Positions 11,033-22,179 of a stretch of DNA of 64,000 bases are shown in pieces. Made by a program: the position numbers and the translations under genes. The notes below the pieces were generated by a model. The model ran no database searches, was not told the origin of the DNA, and was given only the letters and a program-made list of their open reading frames with translations. The DNA lies in assembly GCF_030272615.1 (NCBI RefSeq), contig NC_081413.1, forward strand, positions 447,682,538 through 447,746,537, read 5' to 3'. This DNA is from Cryptomeria japonica. Its lineage: Eukaryota; Streptophyta; Pinopsida; Cupressales; Cupressaceae. The stretch's first letter is position 1, and every line of letters starts with the position of its first letter.

Positions 11033-11378
11033 GATATTGTGATTTTGTTGCGGAATCCAAAGTTACAGCCGATTTGGAGGTGTTTTGATTAGTGAAATTA
11101 TCAGTCAAAGGTCGAATCAAGAAGGTTTTAAAAATTAGGGTTTTGACACTTAACCACTTAATTTTTAGAATTAGAGCACAAATATGAATTGACAATTTGC
11201 AATAGAAGGGTAGATCTGAAACAAGCATTAACAATTAAACATTTCACAAGCTCAATTACTAAAAAGAAAATTTTTAGGGTTTTTATGCAATCAACCTCTA
11301 AAATTTGCAAAAGATCAAACATGGAAAATTAAGGAAGCAAATTTTTCAGATCTAACCATGAATAATCAGAATTAGGAT

Positions 11379-11397
11379 GTTCACGTCGGGTTCACCA
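11379..11397 (-). other. G2 candidate primer binding site
   Basis: On the minus strand TGGTGAACCCGACGTGAAC follows the LTR after the spacer AAA. The TGG start matches the CCA end of a tRNA. I cannot name the tRNA with confidence. Confidence 0.6.
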
Positions 11398-11400
11398 AAA

Positions 11401-12651
11401 TGTAAAGCGGAAACATCGAACCCTAGTTGTTCTCCCCTCCCCAACTCCAAGGAGAGAGAAGGGAGGTCACTAGGGTTGATGGTTTTCACTTAGGAGAGAC
11501 TTTACATTCAAAAGAGGGGTTGAAACCCACAAGATCCGATCCCACACAATGCAGGACTAGATTCTAAATGAGTTTCAAGGGTTAAGACATCAAGGATACC
11601 CTCTTTTGTAAAGAATGTAGATAGAAAGATCGAACTAGGAATGTGTGTAAAAGTAAGAAAGATTCACTTATAGACAGAGATAGGGACACGAGATGAAGCT
11701 ACGGACCTGAAACTAGCAGTAAAATGTCGAGACGATGCTGTCCTACAAATTTGAGTGAAAGTTGACGGGATGATGGTGCCCGGAGTGCACACGGTCCTCT
11801 GAAAAATCCGCGAAACGAAGGGGGATCTGTTCGTCTCTGCACAAGGATTCCAGATCTTCAATTACAGCTGCATACCTGCAACCTACACACAGAAAAGAGA
11901 GGATGATTGGGGGGTTAGGGATTAGGGGTTTTCCTTTAGGTCAAACCCCGGTTTTGGAATTAACCAAGAAATGAGAATGCTGTAAATGTAAATGTTTGTA
12001 ATGTAAACAAGTACTGATACCTTGTTGTAAGAATGTTTGTATTCTTACATGCGAAGGTGTAATGTATGTTGTATGTGATCTCCTCTTCAATGGTTGAATC
12101 CTTGTCTTGAATGCAACACCTAGCCTTTAATGGAGACTTAGAATGCTCAATTGCTTGAAGGAATGCTTGAATGCTTGAATGTTTGAATGTTGGAATATCG
12201 CTTCCGCCTCTTGCGCATATATGTTTTTCCTCCCTCCCTTTCTAGTAGAGGAAAAGTAGTTTATATACTTGTCAATTAGGGTTGAGAGACTGATTTTCCT
12301 GACCTTAGGCCGACCTAGAAACAATATTTTCCAATTTGCAAACTTCAAGACCTGATGCCCAACAAGAGACGGAGCCCAAAATAGGGCCAGGGACTAGGGC
12401 ATTGGGCGCCATGGTCCTGGGGGACCAGGGCACTGGGTGCCCTAGTCCTGAAGGACCAGGGCGATGGGTGCCATGGTCCCACCTCCCGGAACAGCAGGGT
12501 GCAAGGAGGGATCAGGCCAAGGTGCAAAAAGATGCAGTTTTTGGTGTCGTAAACAGGTTTCGGGGTCTCCATTCAGGTTCAATGTTGCGCCGCCATCGTG
12601 AAGACCCAAATGCAGTCAAAATTGCAAGTGTCACAATTTTAGGATGCTACA
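11401..12651 (-). repeat. G2 5' LTR
   Basis: Partner of 4757-6021 with the same TGTAAAGCGG and GGATGCTACA ends. It keeps the TATA-like site at 12260-12270 and a weak GGACC-type hairpin ending near 11797. Confidence 0.92.
12260..12270 (-). promoter_or_regulatory. TATA box of the G2 5' LTR
   Basis: Same motif and context as in the 3' LTR. In the 5' LTR it would drive the genomic transcript leftward. Confidence 0.5.
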
Positions 12652-12656
12652 GGAAG
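12652..12656. repeat. G2 right target-site duplication, GGAAG
   Basis: Exact match to 4752-4756. Confidence 0.9.
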
Positions 12657-12847
12657 ATTTGTGAGGATTTGATTTTTTTAGAAGAATAAAGAAAGGGATT
12701 GATTTATTAAATAAATAAATCATATGCTATAGTGACAATATTAATTATATTTATTTAATATTGAGAGGAATTTGAATTAACATAATTAATTAATTAATTA
12801 TGCGAGGAATTAAAAATAATTTAAACAATTATTTTTAAGTGTCTACA
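12657..12847 (-). repeat. G1 5' LTR, outer (U3) part
   Basis: It continues the G1 LTR past the G2 insertion and ends at GTGTCTACA, i.e. TGTAGACAC on the minus strand, the LTR start. It contains an ATTAATTAATTA run. To the right the sequence turns abruptly into C1 gag. Confidence 0.7.
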
Positions 12848-13146
12848 ACATGCTCATCACCGCCATAGATATTTTCAAGAGGATCCCATACCTCTTTGGG
12901 ATTCACCTTATCTTGGACATCAAAAAACTCAATGTTAGATAAACTACTAATTAGGGCTTCCATGACTTGCCCATTCTCCTGCATTTCTCTCTTTTGGTCA
13001 TCGGTGATAGTACCGGTAGGGGAAACATAGGCATTCTCAACATAGCTCCAGTGTTGAGCACCCATGCTTCTGATGTATATCTTCATTCTATCTTTCCATA
13101 TACTAAAGTTTTCTCTGTTAAAATTTGGACCTTCCCTCTTCATCAT
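12848..13146 (-). pseudogene. C1 gag N terminus (copia UBN2/DUF4219-type)
   Basis: It would encode the capsid-forming gag of a copia element. About 100 codons are open from the Met at 13146. The features are typical of copia gag: FNRENFSIWKDRMKIYI near the start and KEVWDPLENIYGGDEHV at the cut. The conserved tryptophan of the xYxxWxxxM-type motif is present. There are no stops in this piece. The frame is lost at 12848, where the G1 LTR begins. Confidence 0.8.
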
Positions 13147-13203
13147 TAGATTGGGATCTTTACCTCAAGTGGTTAAGCTTATAACATAGAGGACCTAGAG
13201 GAT

Positions 13204-13215
13204 GCTCTGATACCA
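13204..13215 (-). other. C1 primer binding site (initiator tRNA-Met)
   Basis: On the minus strand this is TGGTATCAGAGC, the well-known plant copia primer site, two bases inside the LTR end. Confidence 0.92.
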
Positions 13216-13217
13216 AT

Positions 13218-14678
13218 TGATAACTCAATGATGAATGGATAGTACCAAACCGGTACTGAGAGGGGGGGGTGAATCAGTACAGAGAAAAATCATAATCCTA
13301 AACTGGTTTGTTAGCAAACACTATGCTTTTATAGACAAATAGTAACACCGGTCTTAAACATAGTACAACCGACAAAACCCAGAATAACTGAGACAAGCAT
13401 AAATCGGTTGACACTTATCTTCTCACACAATCTAATACTTCACTTCCATTTCATCCTAGTGCATGAACTTGTAAACTATCATCAAAGGCATATATGTAAA
13501 TAGCTAGATCAACATGATTCACCACTTGACAGAAAACAACATATCATCACATGAAAAGGTCATCACACATAACACATATATTTTTCATGTGGAAACCCAA
13601 CTAGAAAAAACCATGATGGGGATGAATACCCACAAGCTATTTTGAACTCTTTAGAAGTACGCTCTGTTAGGAGCCTTGTCTGGTTAAAGATTGATACAAT
13701 AGGTTCTGTTAGAAACCGATCATGTTAGGGATCACTCGGTTAAGGGATGGCTAGAATATCGAGTTAAGAGTTAAACCTTGTTAAAGGTTACCTTGTTAGA
13801 GGATTTCAAGAACTCAATGGTTTTGAGTCACCCTGTTAAAGGATTTATAGCAAGCTGGTTAAAGCTACCCTGTTAAGGGATTTCCCAATTGTTGAGGTGG
13901 TTAGAGATCAATAGGTATTACAATGATCTAGTAACAACACTCAATACCAATGCAGATTTGCTTTAGCTCCTATTCACCTTCTGCACTTACACTCTGCAGG
14001 TATCACTTCTCTCCTCTGGTCTAGCAAGAATCACGTATCTCTTCTCTTGGATACACACACACAACTTTTACCAACAACCTCAGAAAGAAACACAATGTTG
14101 ACCTTATAGGAAAATAGTTAGGTCGGTAGCATAAACCCTAAACCGTAAACCTGTTAGGTTAAGGAATTCAAACGGTTCAATCTTGACCGATGAGCACACT
14201 GCATTAAATGCAATAGTCTTGATCCAATCTCAAGACATTTTCAATTAGTCATTTTCCACCAATTTCATGGTGGCTAATAACCCATCATGCATTATCACCA
14301 TTTATAGGCTTCACACATTCCCAAGGTAGATGGGAACAATCTCCTTCATGCAAGATCCTTCATGCACAAAAGGCTGATGTGGCAACATGATCTGTTCTTT
14401 GTTACAATGCTAACTCATCACACAAAGTCACCAGTTGAGCAACATAGGCTTGAAGCACTTCAACTGGAAACCCTGAAGTTGAGACTACCAACCAGTAGTC
14501 ATACAAAGCTTCCATGTGCCGGTTCCTATAACCATATGTCGGTTTACCTTGAACAAACACACCGCTTCACAAATGCTGGTTCACAGTGTTATATCAGTTC
14601 TCTCCTCTTCAGCATATTGACATCAATGACAACATACAATGTCATTATGTCCTTATACCAGTTCACATAATGCCAACA
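13218..14678 (-). repeat. C1 5' LTR, 1461 bp
   Basis: Minus-strand ends are TGTTGGCATT and AGTTATCA. Near its 3' end lies the inverted repeat GTACTGA/TCAGTAC around a G/C-rich loop (13253-13280), and further in the block TGGAAACCCAACTAGAAAAA, the counterpart of the GGTTTTTCCC block in the other copia-type LTRs here. Confidence 0.85.
13253..13280 (-). promoter_or_regulatory. LTR-end hairpin of C1
   Basis: Arms GTACTGA and TCAGTAC, 7 bp and perfect, flank a 14-base loop with eight Gs in a row on the plus strand. The same fold, with different arm bases, occurs in the other copia-type LTRs. Function unknown. Confidence 0.7.
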
Positions 14679-16590
14679 CATAGGACATTAAGGCATTAAT
14701 TGATGTTGTCCCTGAGAAAGGTAGGAAGAGGAAGAATCCAGAAGTACACATTGATCCTGTTACAACATAGTCTAAATCTGAGGATGACACACCTATGGCA
14801 TTCAAGAGGGTTGTAAGGAAGAAAATGGAGGAAGAAAATGTAGAAACTAAAAGCAACCAACTAGGAATATTACATTCAAAATACCAGCACAGAAGCAAGC
14901 ACCAAAGGCAACACCTTCAACTACATTTGGTACTACAAAGAGGAAGAAGAAGAATGACACTGATACACCTATTCAATCTGGTAATGTTCCACCTAAAACT
15001 TGTGTAGAATTAGTAGATGAAATCACTAAGGATGAAATGTTAAAGAATGTACAGTTTTACTATGATCATTTAGAGGATGATGAACAAAGAGATGTAGAGG
15101 AAGAAGTCTTATTATACTTGGATATTTATAAGAAATCCTTAATAGAAATTGAAAATCAAATACTAGCAGAATTGTATAATATGTTAGATGTTAGAAGACT
15201 GTCAGCTATGCAAGAGGATAAGCATATTTAAATTTAAGAATTATTAGTTGTTTGTGTTACTATTTCTCCATAGGAAATGGAAAGGACACTTGAGGTGGCA
15301 GATCGAAAAGTTTTTAATAGCAAACATAGAATAACCAGTTTGATGCTAGGAAGGGTAAATGAAATAATAAAGGAGACTCAGAAAGCATGGGTTAAGTTCT
15401 TTGGAGAGAATAGAGGATTCTTACTTCACCAAAATCAAAGACAAACACTGTAGACACTCTGGTTGAAGGAAAAGGAAAAGGGATTATGGGTACTTCACCC
15501 TTAGTTTTGAAAAATATTAAGATAGTGGAACTCTAGCCCTCGATAGATACAAATGTACAGACAAATATTGAGATACGGTTAACATAGAGAGTAGAAAAGT
15601 TAATGATGTACAAGATAATAATATTGAGGATAACAGTCCTCTAGATACAAATGTACAGGTTGAGGTTATAGTTCCTATAGAGGAACCAGTAGTTACAGAG
15701 ACTGCACCAAGTGGTGAAGCCACCAGTGCAAGTGAGGAGGTTGTAAAGGCTAAATCATCAGAGGAAAAGAAAGAGGAAACCAGAAGAGAACCTATAGTTG
15801 GTCCATAATTATTGTTAATTGACACCTCGTAGGTTGAAAATAAAAACATAATAGAGATGAGTCCTACTAAACTCATGATGATGTCTGCACAAAAACTAAT
15901 GAAGGAGGGATCTATAGACAAAGGGATTATTGACAAATCAATCACTATTTTACACAGACTAGTCGCAGAGTGCAAAATTAACAATGAAGCAAGCCCATCT
16001 CATAAGATTAAGACAATTACTAAGAATATTTCAAAGGATTTTTAATCCTTACAATAGATTTTAAACCGGAAAGCATTGGAGAGGTTCACTAAGGCTAAGA
16101 GAGCAACATTTGATCAGGTTATTTAATCTTAGAAGAATAACATTGATGAAAAGCTGAAACTAATAGAAAATTCTTTGAATCAATGTACAAATATTTATAG
16201 GGTATGCTGTAACACTGATATACTTATAGTTAATGTGGATAAAAAGATAAAAGAATTTCAGGAGAAAATTGCAAATACAACTAACTCTTTTGACAGACTG
16301 ACTTCATTGACTACATCTATTGATAGTCAAATATTGATTTTGGAAAACCAAATTTCTTTTCTTGAGAAGGAAAGAGACAAAATTATAAGAAGGGCCAGAA
16401 GTCTGAGAGGCTTGGTGAGTCCTCGGTTGGATTCACTCAATGTACATAAGAAAGAATGTATGGATATGGTGGGAAAGCCCACACCGGCACAGGTAAATGA
16501 GAAAGAGTCATTTGCACATTTTAAAATGGACTTGTATCTATTTTTGGCACATTCAAAACTAGTTGGGATAGCTATCTTGAGCTACTAGAG
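14679..16590 (+). pseudogene. N1 accessory ORF, C-terminal half
   Basis: I do not know the function of this protein. Pieces in several frames align with N2: AFKRVVRK is shared, then YDHLEDDEQRDVEEEVLLYL matches N2 YDTLSADEKEQVENSVILHL, and near the end LIVNVDKKIKEFQEKI with LEKERDKIIRRA matches N2 LIVDIDKKMSKVQEEI with LEREKERIINKA. The last part (16175-16588) is a likely coiled coil with long-spaced leucines and many K/E/Q. Many stops and shifts break it. The preserved order of blocks between two diverged elements implies the protein was once under selection. Confidence 0.6.
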
Positions 16591-16873
16591 AAGGCTTATT
16601 CCAGAAATTTTGAAATTTGTTAAGCTTTGGTAAGATATTTGGGGCATATTCTTTGAAAAGTTTTTTTTCATCTTTGACATTCTTTTTAGAATGGCATTGA
16701 TGTCAGAGGGGGGTGATATAGATGTGAAAAATAATAGAAGGAATTGTGGAGTTATGGAGATATGGAGATGTGGAGCATTTTGCACTAATGAATATTCAGC
16801 TCAAGGGGAGCAGGCAAGATGAAACCGGCAAATGAAACCTTGACCATTTTTCACATGAGTGTTGCCATCAATG

Positions 16874-16887
16874 CCAAAGGGGGAGAT
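16874..16887 (+). other. N1 polypurine tract
   Basis: CCAAAGGGGGAGAT directly precedes the LTR start TGTTGG. GTTGCCATCAATG upstream (16861-16873) is the reverse complement, bar one base, of CATTGATGGAAAC inside the LTR (16930-16942). Confidence 0.85.
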
Positions 16888-17823
16888 TGTTGGCAATTGA
16901 CACTCAATTGGTTGGTTTCACTATGTTTTCATTGATGGAAACATGGTATCTTATTATGGCTTCATGTTTTGGTTCAGTTGTGTACCGACAGGCACTTCAC
17001 AGACACTACACTGACACCAGCACTGACAAGATAGAAGGATTTCCTTGGTTACTGGTAGTGCAGGCCAACATGGTTTAGAATATGGTTAAATCAGTATTGG
17101 AGGTCGACATCTCTTGGATTCAGCATCCTCAATTATTTTTTATGCATTTATGTTATCTAGCCAACATGTAATTTGATATTATAATTATCTTTGTAAGCCG
17201 ACATAAGGCATGATAAGTTGTATAGGGTATATAGGTTAGTTGGATTAGATCATTTTGATACGGATATGAAATAGGAGATTATGGATATGTGAATGTGATA
17301 CAATGCAAAATACAACAGAGAGATTATGTATGTGAGGATATTTATGTAAGGGTTATTCCAGTAAAGGGTTTAGGGTTTCAAACGAGAACAGACAGAGCTT
17401 AAAGTGGAACTGTATTTAGACATAGAAGATTCTATCTTCGCAATTAAACACTTCTCCCGATTGTAGTCTAGATTTATATGTAGTTAGTGAGGCTCCTTTT
17501 GTGATTAAGAAGCGTGCTCTAGGTTGTAAGCCTTCCTACAAGTGCAGGACCCTTATATTTTGTAATATGTTGTCATTTGGTTAGTGGATTGATATTGTGG
17601 GTCACAAACCCCACCGTGGTTTTTCCTCTTTCAGGTTTTCCACATATAATTTTGTGTGTTATGGTTCTCATTTATGTGATTGGCTTATTGGTTTCTTTAC
17701 TTCTTTCAATTTTGTATGTACCAGTATACAGGTTGGTGTATGCATGTTTTAATAAGGCTAAAATTAATCATTTTGGTATAACACTGATTCACCCCCTCCT
17801 CTCAGTGCTATTGGATTCCAACA
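16888..17823 (+). repeat. N1 3' LTR, 936 bp
   Basis: It starts TGTTGGCAATTG and ends GGATTCCAACA. It contains the copia-type block CCACCGTGGTTTTTCC near 17612 and the LTR-end hairpin CACTGA/TCAGTG at 17782-17807. Confidence 0.85.
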
Positions 17824-18882
17824 AAATCTACATATCATATGGGCCTCGTTTGAAAAGGTTGAATGACAATGAAGAAAGAAGGGCCCCACCAAGATGAGTC
17901 ATTCCCCAAGTGGACTACTGAGTAATTGTCCAATGGATTGCAAGCCACAAAGTAGGAGGATAGGCCCAATACTCAGTTTTTTAAAGGGAGGTAAATAATG
18001 ATTATCTTGATCCAGATCAATAATGCAGGATGAGCATGCAACTACATGACTAGATAAAGATGCAGGTAGAAGATAAATATACAACTCCTCTAGTGACATG
18101 GCTCGAGGGTCCCACTATGATTAGTCACTTTCCAAATGGACTCGATATAGGTAATGTTCTTTAATCTTTGATTATATTTATGATTGTGGTTGCTGCATGA
18201 TTGCACAATTGTTCCAAGGTGAACTAGTAGATTAATTCCATAACCTCAATATAGATGTGTCATGTAGGACCTGTTGGTGATAAGGATAAATTATCATACC
18301 AATGAAAACATAGATACGTGGATAAGTAAATCACGTAACATTGTTGACTCTATAATGGGATGGTTTTTTGTCACTAAAGTCAATGAGAAATAAAATATGA
18401 TGTAAATATTGATGTGTCGAGCTTTGATTTATCATCGACTAATCAGGAATTTGTTGTTAGGGCCCTAAGGTTCAAATATGAAATGCAACGACTATCTCCC
18501 ACCATCACACTAGTATACATGCCTGCAATTAGTTTTTTCATCCTATCGTTATGATCCAAATTCTTTATCTATTTAGCACCATGGTTTCTTGAATTTGTTC
18601 TTACAGTTCTCTATACATTCTCTCAAAAGTTTCTTTTATGCCTATGCCTACATAATAGGGTTTTTGAAAGCAGTTGTCGACTGCATTTTTATTTGCATTC
18701 TCATTGACTTTCTATTCTTTTGTGTGAAATTATTAGTCAATTGTAATCACCAAAATACATAGGATTTAGCCTATGCTAAGCTTCAAAGCTTTTGATTATC
18801 TTTTCATTTAATTAGCTCATAAAAACCCTAGCCCTGAAAATTACAGTCCCCCAATCTAGGAAACAAAAAATTCTCTGAGGAG
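17824..18882 (+). other. R-A non-coding 5' segment
   Basis: About 1.06 kb without a gene. It aligns throughout with 38144-39225 of R-B, for example CTATCTCC-CCATCACACTAGTATAC and TTGCATTCTCATTGACTTT in both. It precedes the accessory ORF, so it may be an internal spacer of a larger element. Confidence 0.6.
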
Positions 18883-19640
18883 ATTATGGTTTAGCTTCAT
18901 AGGTCAAGTGTGACTCAGAAGAGGTCTAAGCCTAGATGAAGGCCAAATCAATTCATCATTGACAAAACTATAGGTGTTAGAGATGCATTGATCCCACCAC
19001 AAGGATTAAGTCTATGGAGGAGGGCTTACAATAAGAAAGAGGAGGTAGTACCAGTCTCCAATATATGGACCTGTAATTTCAGGAGGCTTGTTGTACCCAA
19101 TTTGTATGTGAACGCAGAGTTGATTGATGCAATTGCAGAAAACTATAAGTGTGCTACTAGGGAAATTGTAGCAAGTGAAGGTGGTAGGATGACAAAAATC
19201 AATAGATATGTAATCAATGAAGTATTCACTCTCAACCCCAATGATGAATGGGCCATAAATCTCAAGGAACTAATGTTATATTACAAGAAGAATAATCATA
19301 TATACAGAAGGAGGTTGGTGCAATTCCTGCATCAAAGATTCAAAGGGGAGGATAGATAGCTAACATCAAATCAGATGACCCCTTATAGTGTAGACCTATT
19401 CACAATTTACTTTGTCTATGCATATCATGCCCTCTATCAAGTGTGTGTTGTTGATGCCAAGGAATTGGTACCAACCTACAAGATGATGGTTTGTGTGGAT
19501 ATCCGACGCAAGGATATCAACAAACCTTTTGATTATGCTTCTATAGTGGCTGAAGGTTTGCATAATGCCCTCTTTGATTTTAAAATTGGGAAGTCAAATA
19601 TTTTTAGTTACTATTCTCTTTTAATGCATATATTAATATA

Positions 19641-19645
19641 CCAAG
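19641..19645. repeat. S1 left target-site duplication, CCAAG
   Basis: Compares with CAAAG at 20614-20618. R-B, which lacks the insertion, reads ATACAAAGGTC here, so CAAAG is the original and the left copy has one change. Confidence 0.7.
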
Positions 19646-20613
19646 TGCTGGCGATTGACACTCATCTGGTGATTTTCGATGCCTGATTTATGTTTTAGGG
19701 TTGTCATTGATGGCAAATTTTCTTGGAGATGTGCTTCGATGGTCATAGTTCTTCTTATCTAGAAGCAAGTGTTAAATGGTAGCCAATTAACTAGTAAATT
19801 AGGATTATTCCAGTGCAGTTTTGGTCCGGAAATATTTCCAGTGATTGTTGTGATTTTGGTGACTAAGTTCGAGGTGAAAATGATGACACCTACATTGGTG
19901 AAGCATTTTGGAAAATTGTTTTGGTCTGGTGATATGTTGTTAGAGATTGAAGTCTACTTGAAGCTACACATTGCATTTTTGATAGCCAACTTGGAGGAGA
20001 TTATTTTTGATATGACTGGATATATAAGATTGAATTGGTGACTGGTTTTTGGAGTATTAATATTGTGGTGGTCCATTTTGGTGCAATTGAGTGTAGTTTC
20101 ACATGCGCTTTTTATTCCCAAGTGATCCAGCAGCTAACTGAGACTGAAACAAATCATATTATAGAGAGAGTATAGTTAGAGATATTATGCTTAACTAGAA
20201 CTCATTCTTGCATTATTAGATGCTATTTCAAAGTTATTTAATTTTATTTCCTCATTGTAATTAAATTATAAGTCAGTGAGACTTCCCTGGAGGTTGCAGC
20301 CTTTTGGGTCATTGTAATTGAGCAATGAGCTCTAGGAAGTGAGACTAAATGCAAGTCCATTCCCCATCTATGCAATATTTATGTACTTGTGGCCATAGAA
20401 TATGAATATTGTGGGTTCCAGCCCCACCGTGGTTTTTACCTTTCCTAGTTTCCACGTAAAAATTATGATTTTGTGGATTTGTGGTTTATTTACTGCCTGT
20501 TTATGTTCTTTACTATTATACATTGCTAACAGGTGGATAGAGAATAAGTTAATGAGTTTGATCTCTAGAAAAACAATGATCCACCCCCCTCTCAGTGTTC
20601 CTTGATTCTAACA
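19646..20613 (+). mobile_element. S1: solo copia-type LTR, 968 bp
   Basis: It starts TGCTGGCGATTGACAC and ends TTGATTCTAACA, with the copia-type block CCACCGTGGTTTTTACC near 20425 and an LTR-end hairpin (AACAATGA/TCAGTGTT, one mismatch, 20572-20599). No internal region or second LTR is present. Comparison with R-B shows the empty site, so this is a solo LTR left by recombination between the two LTRs of a former element. Confidence 0.85.
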
Positions 20614-22179
20614 CAAAGGTCTTAAAATATGGCATCCTGATTTGAAGATTATTACAAAGGTTAGAGGAGAAACTCTCCCAGTTCAGGAATGGATGTATGT
20701 TTGGAATTCACACACTAATAGGTCTAGTTATTTGATGTTTGAAAATATTTTTGTAAGGAAGCTTCTTATTATTTTATAGAAATTGGTTAGGTGGGGATTA
20801 ACCCAAAAGGATAAAGAATTGGAGATCATGGTTTTATATCAAGGATCATACCTTCATAAGTGGTTTTGGTAGTCCATTTACCTCTAGATGCTTTCCCATT
20901 ACTGTTCAAGATAAGATTGCTTTCCTTGAAATCATGCATCAATTGGTAGAGGTAGATAAGTATTTGGTAGAGGGGTCACATAAGAAAGAGTCACTGATCC
21001 CATCACAAGTTGTCATTGGGATGTATCATTTTTTGAATAGAAAGTTATATGACATTCTGGACTCTATGTTAGATAAAAATAGGCTTCCTTGGGATAAATA
21101 TAGGTACTATGATTCATAATGGTTTGTCAAAGGCCTTGACAAAGCCAAGGTACATGAGCATCAATGGGATAAAGTAGATAACAAAGACATCATAAGAAAT
21201 AAAGTAGATTATGATGAGGTGTTGAAAAGGAAGGAAAGATAGTACAAGATTCAGTATGAGAAAGACAGAAGATAGAAAGTGGACAATTCATATTCCCCTT
21301 CTTGGGACACACTATTGATTCTAGAGGCAACAAGCCTGAATTTGAATGTGGTGAAGTTTTCTCATAAGGTATATTTGAAGATAGAAGAGGAAATCACAAT
21401 CTTGAGAGAAAAGGTGATTACTCTGGAAGAACAATCAAGGATAGTACCTAAATACACACCTCTAGGTAGAATTGAGCATGTATCTAATGAAAGCGTTGGG
21501 ATAAGAGATGATTCGGCTCAAGATAGATTTTAAATTGTTGATCTAAAAAATGAAAGGGATAGTCTAAGGGTGGATGCCTTGTAGACATAAAGGAGAGTGA
21601 AGGTAATTATGGCAAGATTATTACTGCAATAAAAAATCAAGGAAATCTTGGAGCATGCAAATGCGGCATAGGATGAGCATAGAGAGTTGTTAAGTTTTTC
21701 TCAGGAACATTTGAGTTGGTAGCACTATATCTCTTTCTCATTATAACATATGAGCAAAGCAATTCTAGTATTGGAAATATCATTGGCTAGACCTCTCCCA
21801 AGTTACCTACATACTATAGTAGAGATTTTTAAAGCCAAGTTTGAAGTGACAAAACAACTCTTCACTATAAATAGGATATATACAAAGACAATCAACAATG
21901 AGCTCAAAGGCTTCCATTGCTTAGTCACTAGCCATATGCCTACCTTATTTAATAAGTAAAGGAGATGGACAGAGGGAAAATAAATCTTAAGATAAAAAAT
22001 GAAATGAATAGTTGATATCATAACACTCCTGAATCAAATGTTTCCTAGCGTTACTTCAGATGATGCACTACTTGACAAGAATCTAGGGTCATATATGGAT
22101 GTCCTCTCAAGGCTTGATAGTGGTATGACCAAAATGAATGTTGCTAGGTCAGATGTTGTAGACAAAGAGTATCAGAAAC

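Larger units (their letters stand above)
10220..11378 (-). other. G2 5' leader with internal duplication
   Basis: About 1.16 kb between gag and the primer site. It holds two copies of a 142-bp segment (10269-10410 and 10891-11032), each with a GGACC/GGTCC inverted repeat. A 243-codon minus-strand frame at 10503-11234 spans one copy. Its composition (I, S, F, K rich) gives no sign of a real protein, so I do not annotate it as a gene. Confidence 0.6.
4757..12651 (-). mobile_element. G2: complete-ended, pol-less Ty3/gypsy element with perfect 5-bp target duplication
   Basis: The element has two LTRs of 1265 bp (4757-6021) and 1251 bp (11401-12651) flanked by GGAAG on both sides. The 14-bp length difference lies in a TGTATGT-type short repeat. 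Internally, on the minus strand, it carries a primer-site-like stretch, a leader with a duplicated hairpin segment, a gag with a zinc-knuckle-like motif, a retroviral-type protease, and a proline-rich then acidic tail that ends in a stop at 6776. No RT, RNase H or integrase is present in any frame. It is therefore a non-autonomous gypsy element needing pol from elsewhere. It inserted into the LTR of G1. Confidence 0.9.
1..12847 (-). mobile_element. G1: partial Ty3/gypsy element (gag, leader, 5' LTR), interrupted by G2
   Basis: This minus-strand gypsy element enters from the left edge. Reading leftward along its own sense one meets a 5' LTR (12847-12657, then 4756-3850), a primer-site-like stretch (3846-3829), an unusually long leader (3828-1206) and gag (1205-1). 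Its pol and 3' LTR would lie left of position 1. The LTR is split by G2, and the two halves meet at the duplicated GGAAG. Its right end breaks the gag of copia C1, so it inserted after C1. The gypsy assignment rests on the gag core and on an LTR that starts TGTAGACAC on the minus strand. The left target duplication is outside the window. Confidence 0.75.
12848..14678 (-). mobile_element. C1: Ty1/copia element, 5' end only (LTR, primer site, start of gag)
   Basis: This minus-strand copia element has its 5' LTR at 13218-14678, an initiator-Met primer site at 13204-13215 and gag from 13146, which is cut at 12848 by the G1 insertion. The rest of C1 would lie left of the window. It interrupts the accessory ORF of N1 at 14678/14679, so N1 is older than C1, C1 older than G1, and G1 older than G2. 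Confidence 0.8.
14679..17823 (+). mobile_element. N1: pol-less copia-type element, 3' part
   Basis: Plus-strand remnant holding the end of a long accessory ORF (14679-16590), a polypurine tract and a 3' LTR (16888-17823). No protease, integrase, RT or RNase H is seen. Its protein relics align with the accessory ORF of N2 at 44230-46210 (see that entry). The left part is cut by C1 and lies outside the window. On the right, the LTR end CCAACA is followed by AAATCTACATATC, which R-B has as GGAATCTACATATC, so N1 inserted into R-A. Confidence 0.75.
18883..22179 (+). pseudogene. R-A accessory ORF (family 2), split by solo LTR S1
   Basis: No function known. The best-preserved parts are 18988-19359, with VPVSNIWTCNFRRLVVPNLY and INRYVINEVFTLNP, and 19375-19645, with FDYASIVAEGLHNALFDFK and SYYSLLMHIL. 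After S1 the frame resumes with KGLKIWHPDLKI. A coiled coil, EEEITILREKVITLEEQ, lies near 21390. The tail at 22040-22179 has DDALLDKNLG and GMTKMNVARSD. G3 carries a related protein (APISNPWTTGLGKLVVPNVF). The block order W-x-x-x-F-x-x-L-V-V-P, then V-x-x-V-F-x-L, then F-D-Y-A, is shared. Stops are frequent. N3 cuts it off at 22180. Confidence 0.6.

Noticed and set aside
10503-11234. 243-codon minus-strand open frame in the G2 leader
   Set aside because: It spans one of the duplicated leader segments and a hairpin, is dominated by I, S, F and K, and its counterpart around the other copy is not open. An AT-rich chance frame is more likely.
12336-12689. 117-codon plus-strand frame in the G2 5' LTR
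   Set aside because: It lies inside an LTR, is antisense to the element, and is not kept in the other LTR.
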